Positions 12,301 to 23,044 of a stretch of 64,000 nt of DNA are shown here, piece by piece. Each line of letters starts with the position of its first letter. Within the stretch, counting starts at the first letter, position 1. Position numbers and translations under genes: made by a program. Source of the stretch: Symsagittifera roscoffensis (Eukaryota > Xenacoelomorpha > Acoela > Convolutidae); contig NC_087068.1 of the NCBI RefSeq assembly GCF_963678635.1, positions 45,739,013 to 45,803,012 of the forward strand. The letters are read 5' to 3'. The notes beneath the pieces were generated by a model. The model saw nothing but the letters and a program-made list of their open reading frames with translations, had not been told where the DNA came from and searched no databases.

Positions 12301-13119
12301 TTAGATGCGTGAATTTCTTTAGCAAGGATTCAATGGATTTTTACGGCAGAATAAAAAATGGATTCAAATTGACTTAAATGGTTTTTCGCAAGGTAGTGAA
12401 AAGCATCAAAATCTGAACAAAACTGATTTATCTTGACTATTTTTGTGCTTCGAAGCTTGAGGATGAATCCAGTTTTTTGTTAATCATTTAGAAAAAACCA
12501 CTCAGTCTTTCGTTTTTTTTTCCAAAAATTAAATCGATTAAAAACATTTCGAGATTTTTTTTTGAGTGAAAATGACAGAATAATTGTGCTAGGGTGGTTT
12601 TTAACACATATTTCGGGTTAAGTTTAGTTTTCTTTAGTTTCGATTGATTATTTTTGATACATAGATTTAATGGTTGCTGTATCATCAAAGACACCCCTCA
12701 AATAATTTACAACAATTCCAGTCTTCGGCCTAATTTAAAAACGCTGTTACAGTGCATCCTTCTTTCCTTTGATGCCCCTTCCCCTTGAGACGAGAGAGGG
12801 TCGACAGAGTATTGTTTCCCTAAAAAGATTGGACTTCATATTAGAGCACAACTGATTTCAAATAAACATGGCGGCATGTTATTACTGTGCAAATAGTAGA
12901 TGAAGCAAAATGAAGGCAGTGCAAAATTTGACATAAAAACACAACTTATTAAAGAGGTGAGTGTCAAGAAAAATGACCAAAAATAGGAAAAAAAATATAA
13001 CTCAAATGTTCGCCGTATCCAAGAAAGTTCCAGCATAATTTTTTGTTTTACCGGCAATCCGACCGAAATAGAAAACGGTCCAAAAGAGCTCACCAAACTT
13101 TCAAAATTATTAAGAATCA

Positions 13120-13265
13120 AAGAGCAAAGTTCTAGAGTCGATAGACTTGGGTTCTAAAAACGGGTAGACTTAGGGTGATGATAGTCTTGGGTTCTAAAAA
13201 TAGTTTCGAGTTTTTATCCGGCTTAATCAATTTCATATTCGGCTTAATTTTTATGCCGGCTTATG
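13120..13265. repeat. Local short repeats
   Basis: A GAT-AG-CTTGGGTTCTAAAAA unit occurs twice (about 13139 and 13181). It is followed by three CGGCTTAAT or CGGCTTATG words between 13219 and 13265. A TATAAAAG box-like word lies at 13267, but no gene start was found after it. Confidence 0.45.
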
Positions 13266-13998
13266 CTATAAAAGAGCTTCGACCGAGCAGATGGTGAATA
13301 TATTGATTTTAAGACCCAACTCCTGCTCGCCACTTTTCGCTTACTTATCTTCCTGACCTAACTTAGCCTGCCTCAAATCGCTATCCGCCCCTCGAGTGGA
13401 GAAAATTTTCCAGTCTTGTTTTTTCAACCCATTGTTCTTACCAGCGATTTATAGAAACTGTCAATTTGTATTTGCTTGAACATTTTTCAACCGAGAAAAA
13501 CCGCTAATCTCCGGTGAATTAGAGGATTAACTAGATTTAGCATTCCGCGTAAAATATTTTCAACAGTTCTTCAGTCTGTGGATTAAACATTTGAGATTAA
13601 AATGGAATCGAACTTGAAATATTTGTTCAAGAAAAGATAAAAATGTTTGTAAAACTGAATATTTCCTACTCATTTCTTAAGTTTATTTGAGCAAATGTTT
13701 TTTATCTTAGAAATGCTAAAATTCGCTTAGCTTTTACTAAGAAATTCATACAGGTTTTATTTTATCTAAGAGACTTCTTATTTTCAATCTGCGAAGGCGA
13801 CGTTGGTTGATGGATTCTCTTTTTGCTACTCTGGGAATTTAATGACACTAGCTAGTTTTTGGTTCCGCTGAAGTTGCCGCAGACACTATGCTCCATTAGG
13901 GTAATTATTGCTCTTCTTTTAAGAGGGATTAAACACCCTTTCCATTTACACGTATCTGCTTGTCTATAGTTCAGCTGAATTCAACTAAAAGCTAGTAG

Positions 13999-14115
13999 TT
14001 GGCTTTACTTTGTGATAAGTTTTCACGGACCATTAGGCCCTTTGAGAGAATATCTGGGCCATTAAATGATGGAAGTTTGTTAACAAATGGATATCATCTT
14101 TATCACAAACAAGAG
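13999..14115 (+). CDS. Candidate coding exon, up to 39 codons
   Basis: An open frame preceded directly by TAGTAG reads 39 codons, including KFSRTIRPFERISGPLNDGS, and ends exactly at AAGAG|GTAAGT, a near-ideal donor, in phase 0. The start is uncertain: an AG directly precedes 13999, and another follows ACCATT at about 14035 and would give a shorter exon. The acceptor lacks a clear pyrimidine tract. No family was recognised. The complementary strand is also partly open, but it lacks a matching splice pair. Confidence 0.35.
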
Positions 14116-14324
14116 GTAAGTTCTTCATTAGAAATACTAGTTAAAAAACTCTTTGGTGAGTCATGTTTTTATCCCGACAGTTGAAAACAAAAAACTCCGT
14201 TCATCTGTTGAAAATCCATTAAAATGCAAGCTTAGTTACAGATAACTGCTGTTTCGTCTTGATCAAGATCTACATGCCTCCTTTTGGTTTCCTTGTTTAG
14301 AAATTAAAGCCATACTTCCCATAC

Positions 14325-14392
14325 CCGCGGAAAATTAGCACGAATCTTGCCAATTTCAAGCTTACTGAAGTTTTCACCTTCTGATATCACAC
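14325..14392 (-). CDS. Candidate internal exon, 22 codons
   Basis: On the minus strand a strong acceptor (TTTTTTTCACTGTCAG) opens at 14392, and a CCGCGG|GTATGG donor closes at 14325. The 68 bases encode VISEGENFSKLEIGKIRANF followed by PR. They enter in phase 1, leave in phase 0 and use markedly purine-first codons. The exon sits beside a repeat (14416-14486) whose second copy lies at 15150-15223. A degenerate minus-strand coding stretch lies upstream at 14831-15112, but their phases do not obviously join. Confidence 0.35.
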
Positions 14393-14415
14393 CTGACAGT
14401 GAAAAAAATGTTAAG

Positions 14416-15223
14416 GATTTTAGTGCTATTTTAGATATTCCCGAGGAATGCACTAGTAAAACACGTATGGCCAGGAGTGCTATTTTTTTCGAAGTAATCG
14501 CACCGTTCTGAAAAAAATGGTTGTGGAAGTATTTCTCCGTATAGAAATATGCTAAATCTACTAAAACGATTGAGAAAAGATAACGTTTTAATTTCTCTAA
14601 GACACGTTCGCCACTGGCAATCACAATACCAATATTCTCTATAACGTTGACCTTGACCAGGTTAAATAAATACCATAAATAATAATGAATCCAGCATAAT
14701 TACATAACCAGTTTTACAGTCTCCACTACACTCTCCCTTCGACTAAATCAAGAAAATCATAATATATAATAAGTTACTGCAAGTATAATCAGTCCATTAT
14801 CATTTTACAGTTTATTGAACTAAATTTTGAAGTTTTAAACTCCACTCGACCCTTTTCCCCCCTCGGTCGGCCCTCCAGTGGCAGCATGATTCGACAACAA
14901 TAAACTTCTATAACTCCAAGGTTCTCCAACTCCTCCAAATTGTCCTCCTCAATCATGCTGATAGCCGAAATTTCCTCCGCTATGTCCTAATCGTCGGTGA
15001 ACATTGTGCCGCTAGCATCTGGACTGATGTCGGCTTGTCCCGAAATCATATGTTCACTGTCTCCAGCTTCAATATAGTCGACGCCTAAGTCGCATGGTGT
15101 TTATTTGTCCATACTGACCACCCGCTGTATAGTTGAAGTTACTTAGTGATTTTTTTTGCTGTTTTAGATATTCCAGAGGAATACATTAGTTGATGAAAAT
15201 GTAAGGTCAGGAGTGCAATTATC
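14416..15223 (+). repeat. Direct repeat pair 735 bp apart
   Basis: TTTTAGATATTCCnGAGGAA with its continuation (a GGnCAGGAGTGC block) occurs at about 14416-14486 and again at 15150-15223 in the same orientation. The two copies bracket the minus-strand degenerate coding stretch. Weaker similarity continues past both copies. Confidence 0.5.
14831..15112 (-). pseudogene. Degenerate acidic coding sequence with two in-frame stops
   Basis: Read on the minus strand from an ATG at 15112, this stretch has strong coding character: purine-first codons, high GC and many Asp/Glu. It carries TAA at 15103-15101 and TAG at 14989-14987. Segments include CDLGVDYIEAGDSEHMISGQ before the second stop and EEDNLEELENLGVIE after it. 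A GAA|GTTTAT site could be a donor. It may be a pseudogene, a decayed element ORF or an exon with sequencing errors. The protein was not recognised. Confidence 0.4.
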
Positions 15224-15769
15224 TTCTAGTTATTTTATTTCATTTGAACCTATGAACTAAAAACTTCGTTTGGATATGTGAGAACTCAAACATCTGATCT
15301 GTTGTAACTTTTACTAAAATGATGTTTTTTGCTCTAAAAGAATAATTAAGCACCATTCGAACAATTTTTCCCATCAGCGTTTCTGAGTCGCTGTTACTTT
15401 TTTGAATTTCAAACATTAGCGTAGTTTTTTCCATAAAGTTTTGTATGTCGCTATTTTTGAAAACATTGACCTGTTTTTTGCAGATTTAGGTTTATCTTTC
15501 CGAAAAAAATTGTCAGCCTAGATTGTTTTTTGTGGTTCTTTGGTGCGAAAAGCTTGGCCTGGACTGTTTGTATAGAAGTAGTTTTGGAACTAAAAATAAA
15601 TTTGAAAAAAATTGCCTAAGTTTCGAAAGTTTCACTAGCATTATTTTGTAGTTCTGGAAAGCCAATCAGCCTAGAATTTATGATGCGTTTTTTGTTGTGA
15701 CCTTGAAAAATGGGGAGGAACTTTGTGTTCGAGTGCGTTTTAAATTTTTTTCTTCTTGTTCTCCACGCA

Positions 15770-16345
15770 AAATCAGGTACCACAAATAACCTTCAGACTG
15801 GGTTGAGTGATATATCATAATGAAGCCTTTTCAGTAGTCATTCGAACCATTTAATAATTTCAAAAAAATTCTAGTGTCGAGAAAGACCGGTTTGAAATTT
15901 TCGATTTTTTGTCCTAATTCGAGCGAATAAAGCAAGCAAGCAGGCTTACAACAGCTGAATTATGCCTAATTTAAGACCCTAAAACTTAATTTTGTGCTGG
16001 TAAAACTAGTTTTTGGAGTTTTTTACTTTCAATTTAGGAACCAAAAACTTCAAAAACTTCAAAAATTTTCTGCAAATGTTTTGAAAAAAAAAATTTTTTT
16101 TAAATAAAAAAAATCAGAAAAAATTTAAAATTTTTTTTTTTTTAAAAGTCTTTCTACAAATTTTTTTTTCAAATTTTCCAAAATTACTATTACTGTCAAA
16201 TAATCCCAAATTGAATTTTTAGTCGGATCTTTTTATCACACCAAGCAGAAAAAACTACACTAATTTGAAAAAACAAAATTTTTAAACCGCAGTTTTCTGG
16301 AGACTATGGTCCGAGCGTTCTGTGCTACTTGCGCAGTAATCTTCT
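15770..16345 (+). repeat. Dispersed repeat family B, copy
   Basis: About 580 bp is shared, in diverged form, with 25480-26030 (same orientation) and 58757-59250 (inverted). Landmarks in order are GGTTGAGTGATATAT, a GTGTCGAGAAAGACCGG block, GCAAGCAGGCTTACA, a TTTTTATCACACCAAGCAG block and the terminal TTCTGTGCTACTTGCGCAG. No conserved ORF is present. It is probably non-autonomous. Confidence 0.6.
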
Positions 16346-17982
16346 ATGGAGTTGTATGACAAGCATTTGACGAGTTTTAGACCAAAAATGAGTGTTGGTA
16401 TTGTTTTATTTGTTTCGGCCGGATAGTTTAAATTAGCACTTAGCGTATGTCAGCTCTCAAAATTTCATTAATTTGTTTGATGCTTTGAAATTCCCAGTCA
16501 ATTTGAAAGTTAAAAAAACACTGGAAAAGGAGGAGTATTTTTAATCAAAATAATTGACTTCATGTATCGTATCTGTTCTATTGTGCGTGAAAAAATTTAC
16601 CCAATTGGAAATCTCCACCAAGTCGGGTGCCTGGATAAAAAAAATGAAAGGTTATGTTTTCAAAGTATTGCTTTGTTTAAATGTGTTGCAAAGTTACAGA
16701 TAATGCTGTTTATGTGATAAAGAAGATATAAAACAGATTTAACAATGTTTCGGACAAATATTGACACATAGAACCCGATCTGAAAAAAAAACTTAAATAG
16801 ATTGATTGTTAGCTGAAATTTTTACATACCATTTTAAGCGTGTGAAAGATCACAAATTACTCATCTACCATGAGCAAATTTAATTTTGATTGAAGTCAGG
16901 CAATTCAGGTTTGAATTTTTCGTTCTTTGTTATTTCAATGATTGAGTTAGATGCATTGATGAATAGCTTGTGTTAACCTGAGGCTATTTTTTTCAAAACA
17001 AGTGAGAACAAAGTAAATTCTTAGATTTTTTTGTTGCCCCTAGTTTTTCGGGTTCTTGTTAAGTCAGAAAAAAGATACCTTTAAAAGTTAAAAATAAATA
17101 TTTTATACTCTTCAAAGTTTTTGCTCTAAAAGGTTTACTCGAAAACCCAAAATCAATTACAGAGAAGCGTATATTTGATAAGAAAAAATTCACCCCTTGT
17201 TAATGCTCAATATTCATCAGAAAACTACATAAGTGTGGTTTCAATCTGCCAAAATTTGTGTCAATTATGGCTGAAGCGCTTCAATCAATTGCTGATACCA
17301 GAATTATCAACAAATAAACACCGCAAAGTCTAAGATGTTCATTGGAACCTTCCTGAACTTTCACTTTTTTTTTAAAACGGAAGGTCAACTCCGATTATAA
17401 ACGCTACAAACATGAGAATGCGTAGATTCTTGTTATTCAATTCTACAGAATTGGACCCACTGGGTTTCTTCGCACCTTTCGTGAATACCTTCAATATTGT
17501 TTCCCGAAATTCCTGACCAATACACGCCAGTCATTGAAAAAATGTTGACTCAATATTGCCAAAACCTTTCAGTAAACATTTCTAGCTTCATAGGGATCTC
17601 CACATCTTGTACGTCGCTTCAACTACATACCTTTGTAGACATTTAACAATGCACTAAGGCGGTCCGCAGCTACCTTCGAGCTGACGATTCTTTCTTGTTC
17701 ACGCAAGTTTTATCATTTGGCGTATAAAAGTAGCTCCTCTACGACAAGAAAGTATTCCAAGATTGAATTTTCAGACAGCTCTTATAGTCGAAACTAAATT
17801 CATTTTTGAAAGAAATTTTTTTCTTGACTAATAATACAACGGTCTTCACATGTTTGAACTCATGATAAAAACAAAAATCACATTGTGCTAATTGGATACA
17901 CGGATTCATCATCTCGTGATTTCATTGCAACCTCTAACTACTCACCAATGCATTTAATTTAGTCATGCAACAAAAAAAATGT

Positions 17983-18265
17983 AATGAATCATCTTCTTCT
18001 CAACCTTGGCTTGATTCTACTAGGTTCTGGGATTGGCTTCGCTTCCTCGTCGTAATACCCCGCCTAGAATTCTGTTCTATGCTTCTAATCCAAGAAAACG
18101 ATTACCCAACCATAAATGATTGCAAAAAAAGCATATGATTGGGTAATGGTTTTCTCGGATTAGAAGCATAGAACAGAATTCTATGCGGGGTATTACGACG
18201 AGAAAGCGAAGCCAATCCCAGAACCGAGTAGAATCAAGCCAAGGTTGAGAAGAATATGATTCATT
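17983..18265. mobile_element. Long perfect-style hairpin, 127-bp arms, 29-bp loop
   Basis: Left arm 17983-18109 and right arm 18139-18265 are inverted copies with about six mismatches over 127 bp. The arms run from AATGAATCAT through CTTGGCTTGATTCTACT and TAATACCCCGC to GATTACCCAA. The 29-bp loop is AT-rich. There is no reading frame. High arm identity implies a recent origin or conversion between arms. The structure ends 70 bp before the acceptor of the exon at 18336, so it would lie in an intron and could fold in pre-mRNA. It may be a foldback DNA element or a hairpin-RNA source. Confidence 0.75.
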
Positions 18266-18335
18266 GCGCTTTCCTCAATCTCAGCAAAAGTCTTTTCCTG
18301 AGGATGCAAGCTTCTTCCTTTTTCTCTATTCTAAG

Positions 18336-18515
18336 ATAGGCATGCTCTGCGAGTCCAAGGCCGTGTTCGCAACTTCTTCTTCATGCAAAAAAGCAGTCAG
18401 GTCGATTGATAATGCAGTACATGTATATGCAACTCGGAACGGAATACAACTGCATCTATGTACAACAACTAGTGATAGGGATAGGGACAGTGTTCACATT
18501 GTCTTTTTGCCGTGA
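18336..18515 (+). CDS. Candidate terminal coding exon, 59 codons plus stop
   Basis: A pyrimidine-rich acceptor (TTCCTTTTTCTCTATTCTAAG) ends at 18335. The sequence then switches to GC-richer, purine-first codons beginning IGMLCESKAVFATSSSCKKA. They continue through VRSIDNAVHVYATRNGIQL to a TGA at 18513-18515, entering in phase 0. The abrupt composition change at the AG is the main support. The upstream exon was not found. The protein was not recognised. No polyadenylation signal was pinned down downstream. Confidence 0.45.
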   Translation: MGMLCESKAVFATSSSCKKAVRSIDNAVHVYATRNGIQLHLCTTTSDRDRDSVHIVFLP

Positions 18516-20299
18516 AAATTGACATGCAGATTTTTTAAGTCATGACAAACAAATTTGGTCTGCATAAATTACCTTGTAAAACCACTCGCTAGATCATAAA
18601 ACTGATGCTCGTGTGAGGTGGGGGGGAGGAGGAAAAAGGAAGTGTTTCGATTGGGTCATAAGGTGTCTGAAGTAGTGTTTGACCTAACCTGATAGTACTT
18701 GAAAAAATGAAAATGATTTTGGAAATGATTCTTTGTGAAGATATACACGTAAATGATATTGTTCTCATTAAGTAACGTGTCATTTCGACCAATTATTTGC
18801 CTCAATTCAATTTCGAATAGTTTCTTTGCCGGCTTTTTTGCTGCTTACGCTACGCGTTAAAGGAAAACTGGGTAAAAGCCCTCATTAAATATCTCAAATT
18901 GCTCATATTGGTCAAATTGCACAAATTTATGAAAAATTTTATTTGGGCCCATGCAAAAGAACACCTTATTGAAACTTAAAGAACTGCTCTTCATCGATTA
19001 AATAAAACCAGATTATATTACTTATCTGTAAAAAAAATACATATCTAACTTGATGATGGACGTCCTATCCTTCTGACCTTTTTGGTCTGTTTTATACTGA
19101 AATAACTCTGCAAAAACATACCCGTAACTTCATGCGTAGTTTCAATGGAAATTAATTGAGCCTACGGAAAATTATCATTCTACAATTTTCATCCAAAGTG
19201 TCATTCAAACTTGCGGTTGTCCTCTCACCCCCGCAAAATCGCAAATTTATACAATCAATTTTATTGTTCACATTGTCCGATTGTAAAAAAAGTTTGCATG
19301 GGGACTAATAGGGTCATGATATTTCATCCTCATATTTAACCTTGTAGGGGAAAAGAAAGCAGAGCCAAATTTGGGTTTTTTGGGCGTCTGAATTGACCTG
19401 CTAATATCCCCATTTCTGCTAAAAACATCGTCCAGCTCAAAAAGTCTGCGGCAAATGTTACTTTCATCAATCGAAAAGATATTTAAATAAAACAGCCCTT
19501 TTGTCTTCTTTTTATACTCTTTCTTTATTGTTCTTAAAGTCTTTGATTAATTTTTGGTGAAGTTTTCTGCAACATTTTTTTCAAGATTTGTCAAAGAGAC
19601 GGCGTGTTTTCTGATCTTATCAGTTTATTAAAAAGAGCACGAGCGCTCCTTTAACATGCATCAGTATCAATTTGCCACATTTTCCCTGCAATTCCCATGT
19701 TGGAAAATTTAGAACTAATGACATCTCTGATTTTCACTGACAGTTGATCAATTTCCTGGAAAATCCACACGTCTAACTTAACTTCAATTTTTTAAGGATA
19801 GTTAGTTCACCTGCACAATTTTCACATTTTTGTCAAATTTTGTTTGGTGTATGCAAACTTATCAGGCAGAAAAAAAGAGAAATTTATCTAAATAGGAACT
19901 GATTGTCTTTTTCGGGTCTTCACAAGCCATTCTGGCCGGCGAATTTTTCTCTGAACGTTTTTCTGGATTACTTGAACAAAAAGGCCGCTAAATTTAATCT
20001 GCCTGAGAGCCAAAACAATCTGCCCATGTTATTTTCCCCACCTTTTGTCAAGACGCTGATCACTATGGTCTAATTTTACTCTTTTGGCCAAGCTATTGCT
20101 TTGAGGGCCGATGATCGCAACACTCTGATAAGATTGTTATACCGTTGTTGACCTCAAATGAATAGTAAATATTTCTGATCTTGGCATCAATTTCAACATC
20201 GGATGATAGAATTTTCTGAGTTTCGTCATTTTCACCCTTTTTCGCATTTGTATTATTTTTGACAATGTATTAAATTTATTATACTTTCGATGTGACATA
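18516..20299. other. No gene found
   Basis: AT-rich sequence with no supported exon or long repeat. A short G-rich stretch (GGTGGGGGGGAGGAGG near 18617) is the only compositional outlier. Confidence 0.5.
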
Positions 20300-20368
20300 T
20301 TTTTAACAGAAAAATAGACCGAGAATTTGCAAATCACGGTAAAAATAATAGACCGACAATTTCCAAAG
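20300..20368 (+). repeat. Partial tandem repeat abutting the gap
   Basis: AATAGACCGAGAATTTGCAAA and, about 36 bp later, AATAGACCGACAATTTCCAAA sit immediately against the left edge of the N run. This suggests that the assembly broke in a tandem array. Confidence 0.55.
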
Positions 20369-20568
20369 NNNNNNNNNNNNNNNNNNNNNNNNNNNNNNNN
20401 NNNNNNNNNNNNNNNNNNNNNNNNNNNNNNNNNNNNNNNNNNNNNNNNNNNNNNNNNNNNNNNNNNNNNNNNNNNNNNNNNNNNNNNNNNNNNNNNNNNN
20501 NNNNNNNNNNNNNNNNNNNNNNNNNNNNNNNNNNNNNNNNNNNNNNNNNNNNNNNNNNNNNNNNNNNN
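20369..20568. other. Assembly gap, 200 Ns
   Basis: Exactly 200 Ns. The round length suggests a placeholder and not a measured gap. Sequence on the right does not continue the repeat seen on the left. Confidence 0.98.
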
Positions 20569-20723
20569 TTTAGAAAAAACGTCAAAAGCTTTGCTTCATT
20601 GCTGGAATTTGCTTGTATCCAAGTTTGAATTAGAAGACCAGGCAGTTTTTAATCCTGTTATTAACCTTTCAAGCCAGCTACAGTAGAGAGGGATATTAGA
20701 CAAGAGTCTGCAACTTGACTTCC

Positions 20724-20900
20724 CGCAGTGAGGTTCCATGGATAGAAATCGATTTTAATCTATTTTTGTCGTCAAAACGGTTGGCGTTATAATCGATTAT
20801 AATTACAATTTGAGACCACGCAATCAGTTATAGTCCATTGTTTTTGGATAAAAAATCAATGGATTATAAACTATCTACTTTTTTCCAAATCAATTGCAAA
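20724..20900 (+). repeat. AATCGATT-rich dispersed repeat, copy
   Basis: It starts CCCGCAGTGAGGTTCCATGG and continues into GAAATCGATTTTAATC and ATAATCGATTATAATT words. The inverse complement of the copy at 42950-43135 starts CCCGCACTGGAGTTCCATGG, so this end is a shared terminus. Confidence 0.55.
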
Positions 20901-20984
20901 GTTTTCAGCTTTTTCTGCATTACTCACAGCCTACTCGTTTTCTAAACCTACTCACATTTGGTTAAATTTTGCAAAAACCATATT

Positions 20985-21105
20985 TTTGCACCTACCCTCA
21001 CCAAACCCCTCCCACCCCCATCCCCAAACCCCCCTCCCCCCACCACTTAGCCCGCTGCCTACCCTCACTCCAACTTACCCTCCCCCTCCCCCTCTCCTAC
21101 ACCCG
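20985..21105. repeat. C-rich polypyrimidine tract
   Basis: About 120 bp is made almost only of C, A and some T, with many CCCC to CCCCCC runs and no more than scattered G. The complementary strand is G-rich with closely spaced G-runs. It lies between an AATCGATT repeat and a G-rich inverted repeat. Confidence 0.7.
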
Positions 21106-21237
21106 ACGTAAAGAGCTCTGAGATTAGAGATTTTTTAAAATGTATGGTGCATTTTAGGGGTAGGGGCACGCATAGGTATTTTTCACGTTTTTTTACGGTA
21201 AATTTTTACGGTATGATGGAAATTAGTGCGAATTTTT

Positions 21238-21583
21238 TGGGGGGAGGGGACACAGAAAGAAAAAAAATACAGTTTTTTGCTGTAGCCAAAAGTAAAACAC
21301 AAAAAGGGGAGTGCAACGGTCAAATTTTGAAGATTTGACTTTAAGGTTTTGGAAATTCCAGGCTCTTTTTAAAAAATATGTATTATAATCCAATATAATC
21401 TATTATAATCTATTTTAATCCATCAGTATCGATTGTGATGGATTTAATTGATATCTACTTTATTTGTTTTATAATCGTTTATTGAAGATTTAAAATTTTA
21501 ACGTTGCACTCCCGTTTTTGTGTTTTACTTTTGGCTACAGCAAAAAACTGTATTTTTTTTCTATTTGTGTCCCCTCCCCCAAA
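21238..21583. mobile_element. Inverted-repeat element with G-rich ends
   Basis: The left arm (about 21238-21335) starts GGGGGGAGGGGACACAGAAA and runs through GCTGTAGCCAAAAGTAAAAC to GGAGTGCAACG. The right arm (about 21486-21583) is its inverted copy, ending GTCCCCTCCCCC. The roughly 150-bp core carries repeated TATAATC words and an ATCGATTGTGAT word, linking it to the AATCGATT family. No ORF and no clear target duplication were seen. Confidence 0.65.
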
Positions 21584-22380
21584 CATCAAATTCAACAAAA
21601 CTTAAATGACAAACAAAAAAATTTAGTGCTGGAGAAGATAGCCGAAAAGCATATGAAATGCGTGCTGAGAGACTAACCTTACATAAACTTAACCCTTTTA
21701 ATTACTCAAACAAAGAAAAATGAATTATCTAAAAGCAAAATTTTCTTCTTCAAAAAAGCGTTCAATTTGATGTTCTAGTTTGATGTTGATTTTTTTGGAT
21801 TAATTATATGAACTAGGAGGCAAAAATTCCTGGTGGGTATAATTTTGACTCCTAATGTCAAAATTCAAGTTTTTTTCCAAAATCGATAAAGTTTTTGAGG
21901 AAGAAGTTTCAGTAAAAATAACAATTTTCCATCATAAAAACTAAGTTTGCAATGTTTTCGCAATAGATACAAATTTGCAATAGATAACGTTAGTCACAAA
22001 ATACTCAAGCTTCAGTGGGAATCAAGGGAGTTGTTACACTTAACTGAAATTTTGATGCTATTGAGAAGAAAAACTTCAAAATGTCAGTTAACTTTATGAC
22101 ATGGATGGGGGCTGGGTCTACTCATGTTTTTAGATAAATGAATGACTACCTTTTTTTTATTTTGCTAACAATAATCGTGATTGACGTGCTTTCAAAAAAT
22201 TCTTTTTGGCTTAATTTATATTGATTGAGCGCAAATATTTCGAAAACTTATTTTTACAGTTTAATTTATATTTTTTGGGTGAATAAATAAAAATTGATGC
22301 ATTCTCATTAGCTGAAGCAGGTAATGAGAAACCTGCTGGTGATCTTTCTATATTTTTCGCTAAGTTATTTCAACCGCGTC

Positions 22381-22742
22381 CAGACAATTCGGCCACAGAC
22401 AATTCAGCCGATTTGAAATTCAGACAATTCAGCCAAAATTATGCAGACAATTCAGCCAATAATTGTGACCGCCGCTGTCGCGCCAACGTGTAGCGAGCTT
22501 GCCAACATAGGATAGGACTCTATACGAAATTTAGAGCCGGTTATCGCCGCAAAGCGGCAACGCGCGCGTAGCGCGCCCACCGGCGACCTTAAACCGAGAA
22601 ATAACTCCAATTCCAATTTTTTTCTTCCGAATCTAGCGTTTTGTAAAACTAGCTGAATTGTCTCAGGCTGAATTGTCTGTATATTTCTGGCTGAATTGTC
22701 TGAATTTGAAATTGGCTGAATTGTCTTTGGCCGAATTGTCTC
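22381..22742. mobile_element. MITE-like element built from CAGACAATTCAGCC words
   Basis: The left arm has four 14-bp words (CAGACAATTCGGCC at 22381; CAGACAATTCAGCC at 22396, 22421 and 22444). The right arm has five inverted words (22651, 22666, 22689, 22714, 22729). Outermost words on both sides carry the same variant (CGGCC), and spacers such as GATTTGAAATT match, so the arms are true inverted repeats of about 95 bp. The 180-bp core is strikingly GC-rich with small palindromes (GCCGCAAAGCGGC, GCGCGCGTAGCGCGC). No ORF exists. Repeated subterminal words could be protein-binding sites, but that is inference. Confidence 0.7.
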
Positions 22743-22924
22743 TACATCAGTTGAATAAATTATTTTTTGTCTCTAAGTTAAATGAGCGTAATTTGGATGC
22801 TAAAATTATGCTGTTGGATCTTTCTTGTATGGTGTTTTCCAAATGAGCGTATTTTGTAAGGTGTTAAATCTTTCTTGTTTCTACTAATCTTTAAATTCCT
22901 GTCTGGTTTTTTAATTTCTGAAAT

Positions 22925-23044
22925 TAACTTTTTCTTCTTCATTTTCTCTTTTTTCTTCTTCTTCCTTTTTTTCTTCTTTTTCTTCTTCTTTTTCCTCTTC
23001 TTCTTCTTCTTCTTCTTCTTTTTCTTCTTCTTCTTCTTCTTCTT
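22925..23044. repeat. (TTC)n/(TTT) pyrimidine tract
   Basis: Over 100 bp of almost pure TTC/TTT pyrimidine sequence. It reads as poly-Phe in one frame, which has no biological meaning here. Confidence 0.9.

Larger units (their letters stand above)
4640..13990. other. Gene-empty AT-rich stretch
   Basis: No reading frame, RNA gene or exon with convincing splice sites was found in these 9 kb. Identifiable content is limited to the dispersed repeats listed separately (10975-11305, 12139-12300, 13120-13265) and small local duplications, such as a CTTCTTATATTCT doublet near 8510. Short ATG-started frames ending at a GT exist (for example about 9569-9613), but their composition matches the background. 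Confidence 0.6.
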
